The notes beneath the pieces are model-generated. The model searched no databases and was not told the DNA's origin. It worked only from the letters and a program-made list of their open reading frames with translations. From Bacteroidota bacterium (lineage in GTDB: Bacteria; Bacteroidota; Bacteroidia; Cytophagales; Cyclobacteriaceae), in NCBI GenBank assembly GCA_024643595.1, contig JAHEMS010000002.1:1-40899 (forward strand): a stretch of 40,899 nt of DNA. The letters are read 5' to 3'. How positions within the stretch are numbered: the first letter of the stretch is position 1; each line of letters opens with the position of its first letter. Below are positions 1-7,196 of the stretch, piece by piece. A program made the position numbers and the translations under genes.

Positions 1-988
1 GTAAAGTGAATGATCCTCGATCAATACCTCTACGACTCATGAAGTTTCCTTCAGCATAGTACAAAACCTCATCACTATCGATATTGCTATGATTGTAGGG
101 CGCCGGTATAGCCTGAGGATGGTAATCAAATAACCGTGGAACAAAAGAGCAAATCACAAAGTTGTGCGCCTGAAATGTTTGATGAACTGGGGGTGGTTGA
201 TGGATACGGCCTGTAATGGGTTCAAAATCGTGGATGGAAAACGCGTAGGGCCACAAAAAACCATCCCAGCCTACTAAGTCCAGCGGACTGTAATCATAAA
301 TGTATTGATGCAAGTATCCTTGCTTTTTGATTTTCATCAAAAAGTCGCCCGTACTGAAGTCTGTGACCAATTCTTGCGGAGGTCTTATGTCTCGTTCGCA
401 ATAAGGTGAATGCTCACCTAGTTGGCCTAATCGGTTGCGATAACGCTTTACGGTTTCCACCGGTGAAGCAGATTCTATAATTAATAAGCGAAGTGGACCT
501 TCATTAAATTCAAGTTTATAAATAACGGTACGCGGGATAACCACATAATCTCCCTGTCGAATTTCAAGCTTTCCGAAAGGTGAGATCAATACTCCATTTC
601 CATCATGAATATAGATTACTTCATCTCCTTCTGCGTTTTTATAGAAGTAATCCATTTTCCGGTTAACAGGGGAGCAGATGGAGATGGAACAATCACTATT
701 GGCGAAAAGTACTTTTCGGGCGTTTAAATAGTCTTCTCCAGTCGTAGTTACTTTGGAGGTATTCAGGTGCGTTTGGCGCAGGGCGTAATCTTGGATTATT
801 TTGGGTCCGTATTTCAATGGTTCTTTTAACGCTTTAATGCGTGTTGGAGGATGTGTGTGATAGAGGTTTGAATAAATCCCAGAAAATCCTTCGGAACTTA
901 CTAATTCCTCTTTGTATAAACTGCCATCTGGTTGCCTGAATTGCGTGTGCCGCTTATGCGGAATATTTCCGAGATGATGATAGTACAT
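1..988 (-). CDS. hmgA: homogentisate 1,2-dioxygenase, C-terminus cut by window edge
   Basis: Reading the minus strand from the ATG at 988 gives an open frame of about 329 codons that runs off the left edge. It begins MYYHHLGNIPHKRHTQFRQP and continues with a cupin core (GDYVVIPRTVIYKLEF) and a C-terminal stretch PAPYNHSNIDSDEVLYY. This matches the Bacteroidota form of homogentisate dioxygenase, the Fe(II) enzyme that opens the ring of homogentisate to maleylacetoacetate in tyrosine degradation. The His of PYNH and the acidic SDE just after it correspond to the first two iron ligands. The last His ligand should lie in the missing C-terminal part, roughly 50 residues for this family. The gene is downstream of the S41 protease gene on the same strand, with a 98-base gap and no convincing promoter in it. 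An upstream in-frame start is less likely because the N-terminus already matches the family. Confidence 0.9.
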   Translation of the reverse strand, partial: MYYHHLGNIPHKRHTQFRQPDGSLYKEELVSSEGFSGIYSNLYHTHPPTRIKALKEPLKYGPKIIQDYALRQTHLNTSKVTTTGEDYLNARKVLFANSDCSISICSPVNRKMDYFYKNAEGDEVIYIHDGNGVLISPFGKLEIRQGDYVVIPRTVIYKLEFNEGPLRLLIIESASPVETVKRYRNRLGQLGEHSPYCERDIRPPQELVTDFSTGDFLMKIKKQGYLHQYIYDYSPLDLVGWDGFLWPYAFSIHDFEPITGRIHQPPPVHQTFQAHNFVICSFVPRLFDYHPQAIPAPYNHSNIDSDEVLYYAEGNFMSRRGIDRGSFTL

Positions 989-1086
989 AGTGGAGTAGTT
1001 AAAGAAACAATGATCTTGTGAAGATACAAAAAAGACCTCATCCCATATTTTTAAAGGAGATAAGATAGGCCGAGGTAATAGGTAGA

Positions 1087-2712
1087 TTACATTTTATTCC
1101 TGTTTAATTCAGGAATTCGGTCGAAGAGTTTTATGGCTTGTTGAAGTACTTCGTTGGTTTCGTTGAAAATGGGATAAAAGTTTTCATATTTCCACGTATG
1201 ACGAGCCACCTCAGCTTTAATATATACCTGAAATAATCGCTTGTTTTTCATTAGGTCTTTAAAATCCGGTTGGATTTTATCTTTGCGACCCATATCAACG
1301 ACTTCATTGATCATGGCCTGACTAACTTCAAAATTTTTAAGATAATCTTCATAACCTCTCTTTTTCAATGACTCTTTATTGTCATTGGCAAAGCTTAGTG
1401 CATATTGACGCAAAATATTGGCATTAAATAATTGATTGAAATACCGACTATTGTTGGAAGTATCCAGGGGCACAAAATAGTCGGGCATTATTCCACCGCC
1501 TCCATATACCGAACGACCATGAGTAGTCTCGAATTTTAAGGAATCATTAAATCGTATACTATCAGCCGAGAAGTACTCACCTTTTTTATAACGCTTCAAT
1601 AAATCCTTTTCATAATCATCCAGGTTGTCATAGGGTTTTTGAATTGAGCGTCCACTGGGTGTATAGTACCGAGAAATGGTTAATCGAACTTCGGATCCAT
1701 CATTTAGATCAAATGGTCGTTGCACCAACCCTTTGCCATAAGATCTTCGGCCAACAACCAATGCGCGATCATTATCCTGAAGGGCACCAGCAACAATTTC
1801 GGAAGCAGAGGCACTGCCTTCACTCACCAGTACGATAAGGTCACCCTGCTCGAAATCTCCTTCCTCGGTAGCAAATGCATTTTCGTTGTATTTTTCTTCT
1901 TGCCCTTTTGTAAAAACAATTTTTTCTCCCTTAGGTAAAAACTCATCGGCTATGCTTATAGCCTGATCCATATAGCCGCCTGGATTTCCCTGTAGATCAA
2001 GAATTAATTTTTTCATTCCGTCTTTCTTCAGTTTGGTCATGGCTTCCTTTACTTCGGCATAGGTGGTTTGAGCAAACCGGTTTACTTTAATGTATCCGGT
2101 TTCATGGTCAAGCATATAAGATGCATCCACCGAAAACTGTGGGATCTTATCTCGAATGATCGTGAAAAGAATAGGATTTTTTGCATTTTTTCTATGTACT
2201 TCAATTTTGACTTCAGTACCCTTAGGCCCCTTTAAATACTTTTGAACATCACGTATAGAAAGGCCAATGCCTGTAATAATCTTATCATTTACTTTTATGA
2301 TTTTATCACCGGAAAGCAAGCCAACACTTTCTGAAGGCCCGCCACTGAGCGCAGAAACGACTACAAGGGTATCATGAAAAATATTGAACTCTATACCAAT
2401 CCCTTCAAAATTTCCTTTAAGGTCTTCATTTGCTTCGACGATGTCTTTGGCCGAAATGTAGGAGGAGTGGGGGTCTAGCTTACCCAGCATGTGTTCAATT
2501 GCATCCTCTACCAGGGCTTCGGTGTTGGTAGTATCTACATATTCATTTTTTATCAGGCTTAGCACTTCTCTCATTTTCTGAACTTCTTCACCAACATTTC
2601 CAGAGCCACTCTTAGTCGTGAGACTGGCTCCAATTAACACACCGGCAGCAAGACCAATCGCCAGAATAAGCGGTAAACTGATCTGATAATTTGAATTCTT
2701 TTGTTCTTCCAT
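1087..2712 (-). CDS. ctpA: S41 family C-terminal processing protease (CtpA-like)
   Basis: 541 residues, a periplasmic serine protease of the tail-specific/C-terminal processing family. Residues 10-30 form one N-terminal membrane segment (SLPLILAIGLAAGVLIGASL) that acts as anchor. A PDZ domain spans about 90-175 and contains the ligand-binding GIGIEF loop. The S41 catalytic core covers about 195-365. The Ser/Lys dyad is visible: Ser302 in GSASASE and Lys327 in RRSYGKG, with Asp313 in LQDND at the position of the conserved aspartate of E. coli Tsp. The roughly 170-residue C-terminal extension is usual for Bacteroidota members. ATG at 2712 is the start; a matching promoter lies at 2726-2755. The gene is divergent from the hemerythrin-like gene. 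The substrate cannot be told from the sequence. Confidence 0.93.
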   Translation of the reverse strand: MEEQKNSNYQISLPLILAIGLAAGVLIGASLTTKSGSGNVGEEVQKMREVLSLIKNEYVDTTNTEALVEDAIEHMLGKLDPHSSYISAKDIVEANEDLKGNFEGIGIEFNIFHDTLVVVSALSGGPSESVGLLSGDKIIKVNDKIITGIGLSIRDVQKYLKGPKGTEVKIEVHRKNAKNPILFTIIRDKIPQFSVDASYMLDHETGYIKVNRFAQTTYAEVKEAMTKLKKDGMKKLILDLQGNPGGYMDQAISIADEFLPKGEKIVFTKGQEEKYNENAFATEEGDFEQGDLIVLVSEGSASASEIVAGALQDNDRALVVGRRSYGKGLVQRPFDLNDGSEVRLTISRYYTPSGRSIQKPYDNLDDYEKDLLKRYKKGEYFSADSIRFNDSLKFETTHGRSVYGGGGIMPDYFVPLDTSNNSRYFNQLFNANILRQYALSFANDNKESLKKRGYEDYLKNFEVSQAMINEVVDMGRKDKIQPDFKDLMKNKRLFQVYIKAEVARHTWKYENFYPIFNETNEVLQQAIKLFDRIPELNRNKM

Positions 2713-2725
2713 AGTTTATCTTTGC

Positions 2726-2755
2726 GAAAGATAGTCCATCTAACGAAATGCCAAA
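2726..2755 (-). promoter_or_regulatory. Bacteroidota-type promoter for the S41 protease gene
   Basis: On the minus strand a -33 TTTG (2755-2752) is followed after 18 bases by TATCTTTC (2733-2726), one base from the TAnnTTTG -7 consensus. Transcription would begin near 2720, a few bases before the ATG at 2712. It sits back to back with the promoter of the hemerythrin-like gene. Confidence 0.5.
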
Positions 2756-2767
2756 TTAATTGTTGAG

Positions 2768-2800
2768 TTGGGATTTTCGATAATCAGGTTAGTATATTTA
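2768..2800 (+). promoter_or_regulatory. possible promoter of the hemerythrin-like gene
   Basis: TTG at 2768-2770, a 22-base spacer and TATATTTA at 2793-2800 resemble the TTTG/TAnnTTTG pair. This would place the transcript start near 2806, so translation must begin at the ATG at 2807 or 2819 and not at the in-frame TTG at 2768. Confidence 0.35.
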
Positions 2801-2806
2801 CTTTTC

Positions 2807-3565
2807 ATGGAAGGAGAAATGTTGAAATACAGGCGTATTGCAGAACTCGTGGATCAGGATAACCTGCGCGCGCATGTATTGTATTATTTTGGAATCAAGT
2901 TTTTTGAATTTCCAGAACACACCCTAGAGCAGATCTGCCAAGAAAAAGGGTTAATCGTAGATTCTGTTGTGAAAGAGCTTGAATCCCCCGGTGAAAACTT
3001 TAAAGAAGTTGATCTTCCTCTAATCAGTTATCCGGTTGACTTGATTATGGAGTATCTGAAGCATGCTCATTTCTTATTTGTCAAGCATAAGCTACCCTAT
3101 ATTGGGAGATTAGTAGAAAGTTTCAAGGCCGAACATGACGAATATCGAGTTATTGAAAAAGACTTGAAGATTTTGTTCCCGTTATTTTTGGAAGATTTCA
3201 TACACCATATATACCAGGAAGAAGATACTCTATTTAAATACATAAAGTTGCTGGAGAAGGCTGAAATGGGCCAATACAATCCTTCGGAACTTTATCAAAT
3301 GATGGAAAAGCACTCTTTACAAAAATGTGCTATTGAACATGAAGCTCATGATGATGAGATGCAAGGAATCCGTATGATAACGAAAGATTATTACCTGGCT
3401 TCAGATGCTCCTCTCCATGTTAAGGTGATTTATTCAGAACTCATTGGCTTTGAAAAAGTACTTCAGGAGCATGCGCGTGTTGAAAATGAGATTTTGTTTC
3501 CCAAAGCCATGGCGCTTGAAAACGAAGTGAAGAAGAAATTTTTTGATCGATCTCGGTTTAATTAA
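2807..3565 (+). CDS. hemerythrin-like RIC-family protein (iron-sulfur repair type)
   Basis: 252 residues from the ATG at 2807; a second ATG at 2819 follows AAGGAG and is also possible. The protein looks like the ScdA/YtfE (RIC) family of di-iron proteins, which repair iron-sulfur clusters damaged by nitric oxide or oxidative stress. An N-terminal helical part (about 6-55, TLEQICQEKG) matches the ScdA_N region but lacks its usual Cys pair after GI-F. The hemerythrin bundle follows, with His/Glu-rich helices: HAHFLFVKHKLP (86-97), FIHHIYQEED (131-140), EHEAHDDE (177-184) and QEHARVENE (220-228). These supply the expected His5Glu2 diiron ligands. It is cytoplasmic, with no signal peptide. A longer frame starting with TTG at 2768 exists but overlaps the promoter. 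The exact repair role is inferred. Confidence 0.8.
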   Translation: MEGEMLKYRRIAELVDQDNLRAHVLYYFGIKFFEFPEHTLEQICQEKGLIVDSVVKELESPGENFKEVDLPLISYPVDLIMEYLKHAHFLFVKHKLPYIGRLVESFKAEHDEYRVIEKDLKILFPLFLEDFIHHIYQEEDTLFKYIKLLEKAEMGQYNPSELYQMMEKHSLQKCAIEHEAHDDEMQGIRMITKDYYLASDAPLHVKVIYSELIGFEKVLQEHARVENEILFPKAMALENEVKKKFFDRSRFN

Positions 3566-3591
3566 TCCGAATTTTCAATTACCAGTTTTTA

Positions 3592-4002
3592 ATGGGAAGA
3601 ATCGTGGCCATAGATTACGGAATAAAGAGGACAGGACTTGCGGTAACTGATCCGCTTAGAATCATCGCTACGTCATTGGATATGGTAGAAACGGCAGATC
3701 TCATTGGCTATCTAAAAAAATACTTCCAAAAAGAAGAAGTAGAAAAAATAATCATAGGCTTACCCAAGCGACTTAATAACACTGATTCAGAAATAGCCCC
3801 GGCGGTTCGGAAATTCATAGGTGAGTTTAAAGACGCGTTCCCTCAAATACCAATTCAAGCGGTTGATGAACGGTTCACCAGCTCGATGGCTCAAAAAGCT
3901 ATGATTGAAGGAGGCATGAAAAAGAAAGATCGCCAGGTTAAGGGAAATGTGGATAAAATAAGTGCAGTGCTTATCCTTCAGTCATATATGCAAGGCATTT
4001 AA
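3592..4002 (+). CDS. ruvX: putative Holliday junction resolvase RuvX (YqgF)
   Basis: 136 residues, the normal length of YqgF/RuvX, an RNase H-fold protein linked to pre-16S rRNA 5' end maturation and possibly to Holliday junction resolution. The first acidic residue lies in AIDYGIKRTGLAVTD (Asp8), followed by the conserved IIGLPKRLNNTDSE and, near the C-terminus, the AVDERFTS motif with the catalytic Asp/Glu, and the DKISAVLILQSYM helix. Start ATG at 3592. It lies 26 bases after the hemerythrin-like gene and 62 bases before def, on the same strand. Confidence 0.93.
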   Translation: MGRIVAIDYGIKRTGLAVTDPLRIIATSLDMVETADLIGYLKKYFQKEEVEKIIIGLPKRLNNTDSEIAPAVRKFIGEFKDAFPQIPIQAVDERFTSSMAQKAMIEGGMKKKDRQVKGNVDKISAVLILQSYMQGI

Positions 4003-4030
4003 TCGTATAAAAATTTCGGACGAATATCAT

Positions 4031-4038
4031 TAATTTTG
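4031..4038 (+). promoter_or_regulatory. -7 promoter element upstream of def
   Basis: TAATTTTG is a perfect TAnnTTTG match 26 bases before the def ATG at 4065. The -33 region is weak (TTTA at 3998 is a little too far), so only the -7 box is called. It implies that the start is 4065 and not the TTG at 4056, and that def can be transcribed separately from ruvX. Confidence 0.45.
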
Positions 4039-4064
4039 TAGTTGCATTTAATTTATTGAAGGAC

Positions 4065-4619
4065 ATGATTTATCCGATTGTTGTTTATGGCGACGCTGTT
4101 TTGAGAAAGAGGGCGATAGACATTGAGCAGGGCACTGACCTGATTCAGTTGATACAGGATATGTATGAGACTATGCATGCCGCCCATGGCATTGGCTTAG
4201 CGGCTCCTCAGATTGGTAAGGGAATTCGGCTTTTTGTGGTTGATGGAACCACGCTGGAGGACGAACCTACACTTATGAATTTCAAACAGGCCTTTATAAA
4301 CCCTGTAATTTTAGGCGAAATGGGAACGAAATGGCAATTCGAAGAAGGATGCTTAAGCATACCCAACATTCGCGAAGAGGTTTCCCGCAAGGAGAAAATT
4401 AGAATGAAATATTTGGATGAAAACTGGCAACCCAAAGAAGAAGATTTTGATGGAATGAAAGCGCGGATAATTCAACATGAATATGATCACATTGAAGGGA
4501 AATTGTTCATTGATTATCTGACTCCCTTAAAAAAGAGAATGCTTAAAGGAAAACTGGCCGACATAAGTAAGGGAGATGTGGATACAGAATATCGTATTTT
4601 GGCACCGCTACGGAAATAA
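4065..4619 (+). CDS. def: peptide deformylase
   Basis: 184 residues from the ATG at 4065 (MIYPIVVYGDAVLRKRA). It removes the formyl group from the N-terminal methionine of new proteins. All three signature motifs are present: GIGLAAPQIG (motif I), EGCLSIP (motif II, with the metal-binding Cys) and QHEYDHIEG (motif III, HExxH with two metal His and the catalytic Glu). The length fits type I/II deformylases. A TTG nine bases upstream is in frame but the ATG lies better with respect to the -7 box. Confidence 0.96.
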   Translation: MIYPIVVYGDAVLRKRAIDIEQGTDLIQLIQDMYETMHAAHGIGLAAPQIGKGIRLFVVDGTTLEDEPTLMNFKQAFINPVILGEMGTKWQFEEGCLSIPNIREEVSRKEKIRMKYLDENWQPKEEDFDGMKARIIQHEYDHIEGKLFIDYLTPLKKRMLKGKLADISKGDVDTEYRILAPLRK

Positions 4620-4657
4620 CTTGAATATTTTGAATGTAAATTATTGAGCCAGAAATC

Positions 4658-5800
4658 TTGAATATTGTTTCCCGTCTGCCTGAGGTTGGTACCTCCATTT
4701 TCACTGTCATGTCTCGCATGGCCCTCGAGCACGGAGCCATTAATTTATCCCAGGGATTTCCTGATTTTCCTGTATCGCAGGAATTAATTGAGCTTATTTA
4801 TCAAAATATGAAGGCTGGTCATAACCAATATGCACCGATGCCCGGAGCACCCGCACTCAAAAAATCAATTGCTGATGTGGTATTAAAATCATTCAACCGT
4901 CCCACCGATTTTGAAAATGAAGTAATTGTTACCGCGGGAGCCACGGAAGCAATTTTCTCGACGATTTCCGCATTAGTTAGTGTTGGAGACGAGGTTATTG
5001 TTTTTGATCCAGCCTATGATTCGTATGATCCCACTATTCGTTTGAATGGAGGCATACCATTGCACATAAAATTAACACCACCTCATTTCTCTATCAATTG
5101 GCAGGAAGTACGGGACAAAATTACTCCTCGCACGAAAATGATTGTGATTAACACGCCTCACAATCCAACGGGTTCCATAATGGAAGAAGAGGATATGAAG
5201 GCATTGGAAAAGATAGCCTTGGAATTTGGACTAATCGTGCTTAGCGATGAAGTGTATGAACGCATCATTTTTGATAAAAAGGAGCATCAAAGTATTTTGA
5301 AATATCCGGCACTTTCAGCTCAAAGTGTGGCTGTATTTTCATTTGGAAAAACTTTCCATGCTACCGGCTGGAAGGTAGGCTATACTGTTGCTCCTGAAAA
5401 TCTCACCAGCGAAATTCGAAAGGCACATCAATTTGTTACATTCAGCGTAAATACTCCCATTCAACTTGCATTGGCAGAGTATCTCACCAATCAGAATAAT
5501 TATTTGCACCTGGGATCATTTTATCAGAAAAAACGTGATTTTTTCCTCGATCAGGTTAAGGGATCTTCTTTTCAGCCAATTCCCAGCTATGGAAGTTACT
5601 TTCAGCTCTTATCCTATCAAGCAGTATCTGATTTAAATGAAACTGCAATGGCGGAATGGATGACCAAAGAGAAAAAACTCGCTCCTATTCCTGTATCGGC
5701 ATTTTATCACGACAAAGCAGATCACAAATTGCTTAGATTCTGCTTTGCAAAAGGTGAGGAGACTCTCGAAAAGGCAGGAGCAATTTTGCGAAAACTTTAA
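4658..5800 (+). CDS. PLP-dependent aminotransferase, methionine/glutamine transaminase type
   Basis: 380 residues, class I/II fold-type I aminotransferase closest to the YbdL/glutamine transaminase K branch, which transaminates alpha-keto-methylthiobutyrate. PLP contacts are visible: NTPHNPTG (Asn169), LSDEVYE (Asp197) and the Schiff-base Lys231 in SFGKTFHATGWK, with a C-terminal RFCFAK arginine for the substrate carboxylate. The conserved N-terminal block SRLPEVGTSIFT begins four residues after a TTG at 4658. No ATG is in frame upstream: the frame is closed by TAA at 4637-4639, and only ATT codons (4640, 4643) precede the TTG. So the gene uses TTG, or a rarer ATT. The omega-amidase gene follows on the same strand 71 bases downstream, and the two enzymes work in series. 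Confidence 0.9.
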   Translation: MNIVSRLPEVGTSIFTVMSRMALEHGAINLSQGFPDFPVSQELIELIYQNMKAGHNQYAPMPGAPALKKSIADVVLKSFNRPTDFENEVIVTAGATEAIFSTISALVSVGDEVIVFDPAYDSYDPTIRLNGGIPLHIKLTPPHFSINWQEVRDKITPRTKMIVINTPHNPTGSIMEEEDMKALEKIALEFGLIVLSDEVYERIIFDKKEHQSILKYPALSAQSVAVFSFGKTFHATGWKVGYTVAPENLTSEIRKAHQFVTFSVNTPIQLALAEYLTNQNNYLHLGSFYQKKRDFFLDQVKGSSFQPIPSYGSYFQLLSYQAVSDLNETAMAEWMTKEKKLAPIPVSAFYHDKADHKLLRFCFAKGEETLEKAGAILRKL

Positions 5801-5871
5801 GGCTTTTATTTCCGCAGGGGTTCAATATTTGCTTGGGTATTGCTTTCTTTGCATTCCGTTTCACGGGAATT

Positions 5872-6708
5872 ATGCAGGATTTAAAAATCACAATTATTCA
5901 AGCAGATCTTCATTGGGAGGACCCGACAGCCAATTTGGCCATGTTTGAAGAAAAAATTTGGCAGATTGGTGAGTCCACTGATGTAATTGTTCTTCCTGAA
6001 ATGTTTACCACCGGGTTTACCATGAATGCTCAAAAACTGGCTGAGCATATGAATATGCGCACATTTAAGTGGATGAAGCAGATGGCGGACCAGACAGGGG
6101 CACTCATTTTAGGAAGTTTTATTGCTAATGTGCATGATCGCTTTTATAACCGTATGTTGTGGATGGAGCCAGGAGGCAATTTCAAAACGTATGATAAGCG
6201 GCATCTCTTCAGAATGGCACAAGAAAATCAAGTGTATACACCCGGAGAAAGCCTCTTGATTGGCCATTGGAAAGGTTGGCGAATTTGTCCTTTAGTATGT
6301 TATGATTTGCGTTTTCCGGTTTGGAGTCGCAACCGGTGGAATTCCTCATTAAAGAAACCCACTTATGATTTATTGGTGTATGTGGCTAACTGGCCCATGG
6401 TCAGATCATCAGCATGGGAGACATTATTGAAAGCAAGAGCAATCGAAAATCTAAGTTATGCGATTGGAGTAAATAGAGTAGGGCTGGATGGTAATGGCAT
6501 TGAATATAATGGACATTCGGCCTATATAGGACCAAAGGGAGATTCTTTCTTCTCCGTTGAAGGTGTGGAAGCTATAAAGACGCTGTCATTAAATGCTCAC
6601 GCTTTGCAATCCTATCGCGATAAATTTCCGGCCTTTTTAGATGCGGATGATTTCACCATAGAATTAGAGGAATTTGAAGAACGGGATTTCCTTCATGGAT
6701 TAAGCTAA
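5872..6708 (+). CDS. omega-amidase, carbon-nitrogen hydrolase family (YafV/MtnU-like)
   Basis: 278 residues from the ATG at 5872 (MQDLKITIIQADLHWEDP). Nitrilase-superfamily amidase with the full Glu-Lys-Cys triad: Glu43 in VLPEMFTTGF, Lys109 in YDKRHLF and Cys143 in CPLVCYDLRFPVW. The PVW and ANWP motifs are those of omega-amidases, which hydrolyse alpha-ketoglutaramate and alpha-ketosuccinamate left after glutamine or asparagine transamination. The neighbouring aminotransferase supports this: removing the keto-amide drives methionine regeneration forward. A longer frame from 5833 exists but its extra residues do not fit the family. The last 9 bases overlap the 3' end of the antisense unknown gene. 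Confidence 0.9.
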   Translation: MQDLKITIIQADLHWEDPTANLAMFEEKIWQIGESTDVIVLPEMFTTGFTMNAQKLAEHMNMRTFKWMKQMADQTGALILGSFIANVHDRFYNRMLWMEPGGNFKTYDKRHLFRMAQENQVYTPGESLLIGHWKGWRICPLVCYDLRFPVWSRNRWNSSLKKPTYDLLVYVANWPMVRSSAWETLLKARAIENLSYAIGVNRVGLDGNGIEYNGHSAYIGPKGDSFFSVEGVEAIKTLSLNAHALQSYRDKFPAFLDADDFTIELEEFEERDFLHGLS

Positions 6709-7092
6709 AGCAAATTCTTTAATCCAGGCTTCGATTTTTATTAACTCATTTTCTTTCTTAAACCGAAGCTCAAGCATTCGTAGCAATTTTTCGATCTGTT
6801 CATGGTTTCCGGTCAGCACAATGGTATGAACCTGATGTTCATTTCGTAATAAGTGATTCAATAATTTTAGCATTGATCCAATTGATTCATCGGGTTGTGC
6901 ATGGATTACGACAAATATTTTATTGGCCTGAGCGCAGAGTTTTATGACAACATCCACAATCGAGCCTTCAGAACGATTGTCGATTTCAGCCCCTATAACC
7001 TCACTTGAAAGTGAAGAAGCATACGATAACAAAGGCTTTTCGTAGCCTGAATCCTGCCATGGCCGAAGTTCCAGGTGAAGGAATAGTTTCAT
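6700..7092 (-). CDS. protein of unknown function, 130 residues
   Basis: Open frame on the minus strand from the ATG at 7092 (MKLFLHLELRPWQDSGYEKP); a TTG at 7116 is a possible but less likely start. No family is recognised. Visible features: no signal peptide or membrane segment, a central hydrophobic beta/alpha pattern (GSIVDVVIKLCAQANKIFVV, then HTIVLTGNHEQIEKLLRML), and a charged C-terminal helix ending IEAWIKEFALA. The alternating pattern suggests a small alpha/beta, perhaps Rossmann-like or TIR/receiver-sized, domain, but no catalytic motif can be named. It converges on the omega-amidase gene with a 9-base overlap and is divergent from purH, so its own promoter must lie within about 100 bases of that of purH. 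Confidence 0.65.
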   Translation of the reverse strand: MKLFLHLELRPWQDSGYEKPLLSYASSLSSEVIGAEIDNRSEGSIVDVVIKLCAQANKIFVVIHAQPDESIGSMLKLLNHLLRNEHQVHTIVLTGNHEQIEKLLRMLELRFKKENELIKIEAWIKEFALA

Positions 7093-7145
7093 TTGAGATT
7101 CAGAGGTTTGCGTCAAAATGTGCTAAGGTAATTGAAACAAGAAGC

Positions 7146-7179
7146 TTTTTGCGATAAACATATAATTCCTGCATTTTTG
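7146..7179 (+). promoter_or_regulatory. promoter of purH
   Basis: TTTTTG at 7146-7151, a 20-base spacer and CATTTTTG at 7172-7179 fit the Bacteroidota TTTG-N17-23-TAnnTTTG pattern except for the first base of the -7 box. The ATG lies at 7197, about 18 bases further on. Confidence 0.5.
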
Positions 7180-7196
7180 CACCTCAATTTAATGTC

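Noticed and set aside
1026-1076. Possible terminator after the S41 protease gene (ACCTC/GAGGT with a T-run on the minus strand)
   Set aside because: Only 5 bp of stem around a ~32-base loop; too weak to call.
1644-1938. Plus-strand frames within the S41 protease gene
   Set aside because: Antisense to clear protease motifs; no homology pattern and no promoter.
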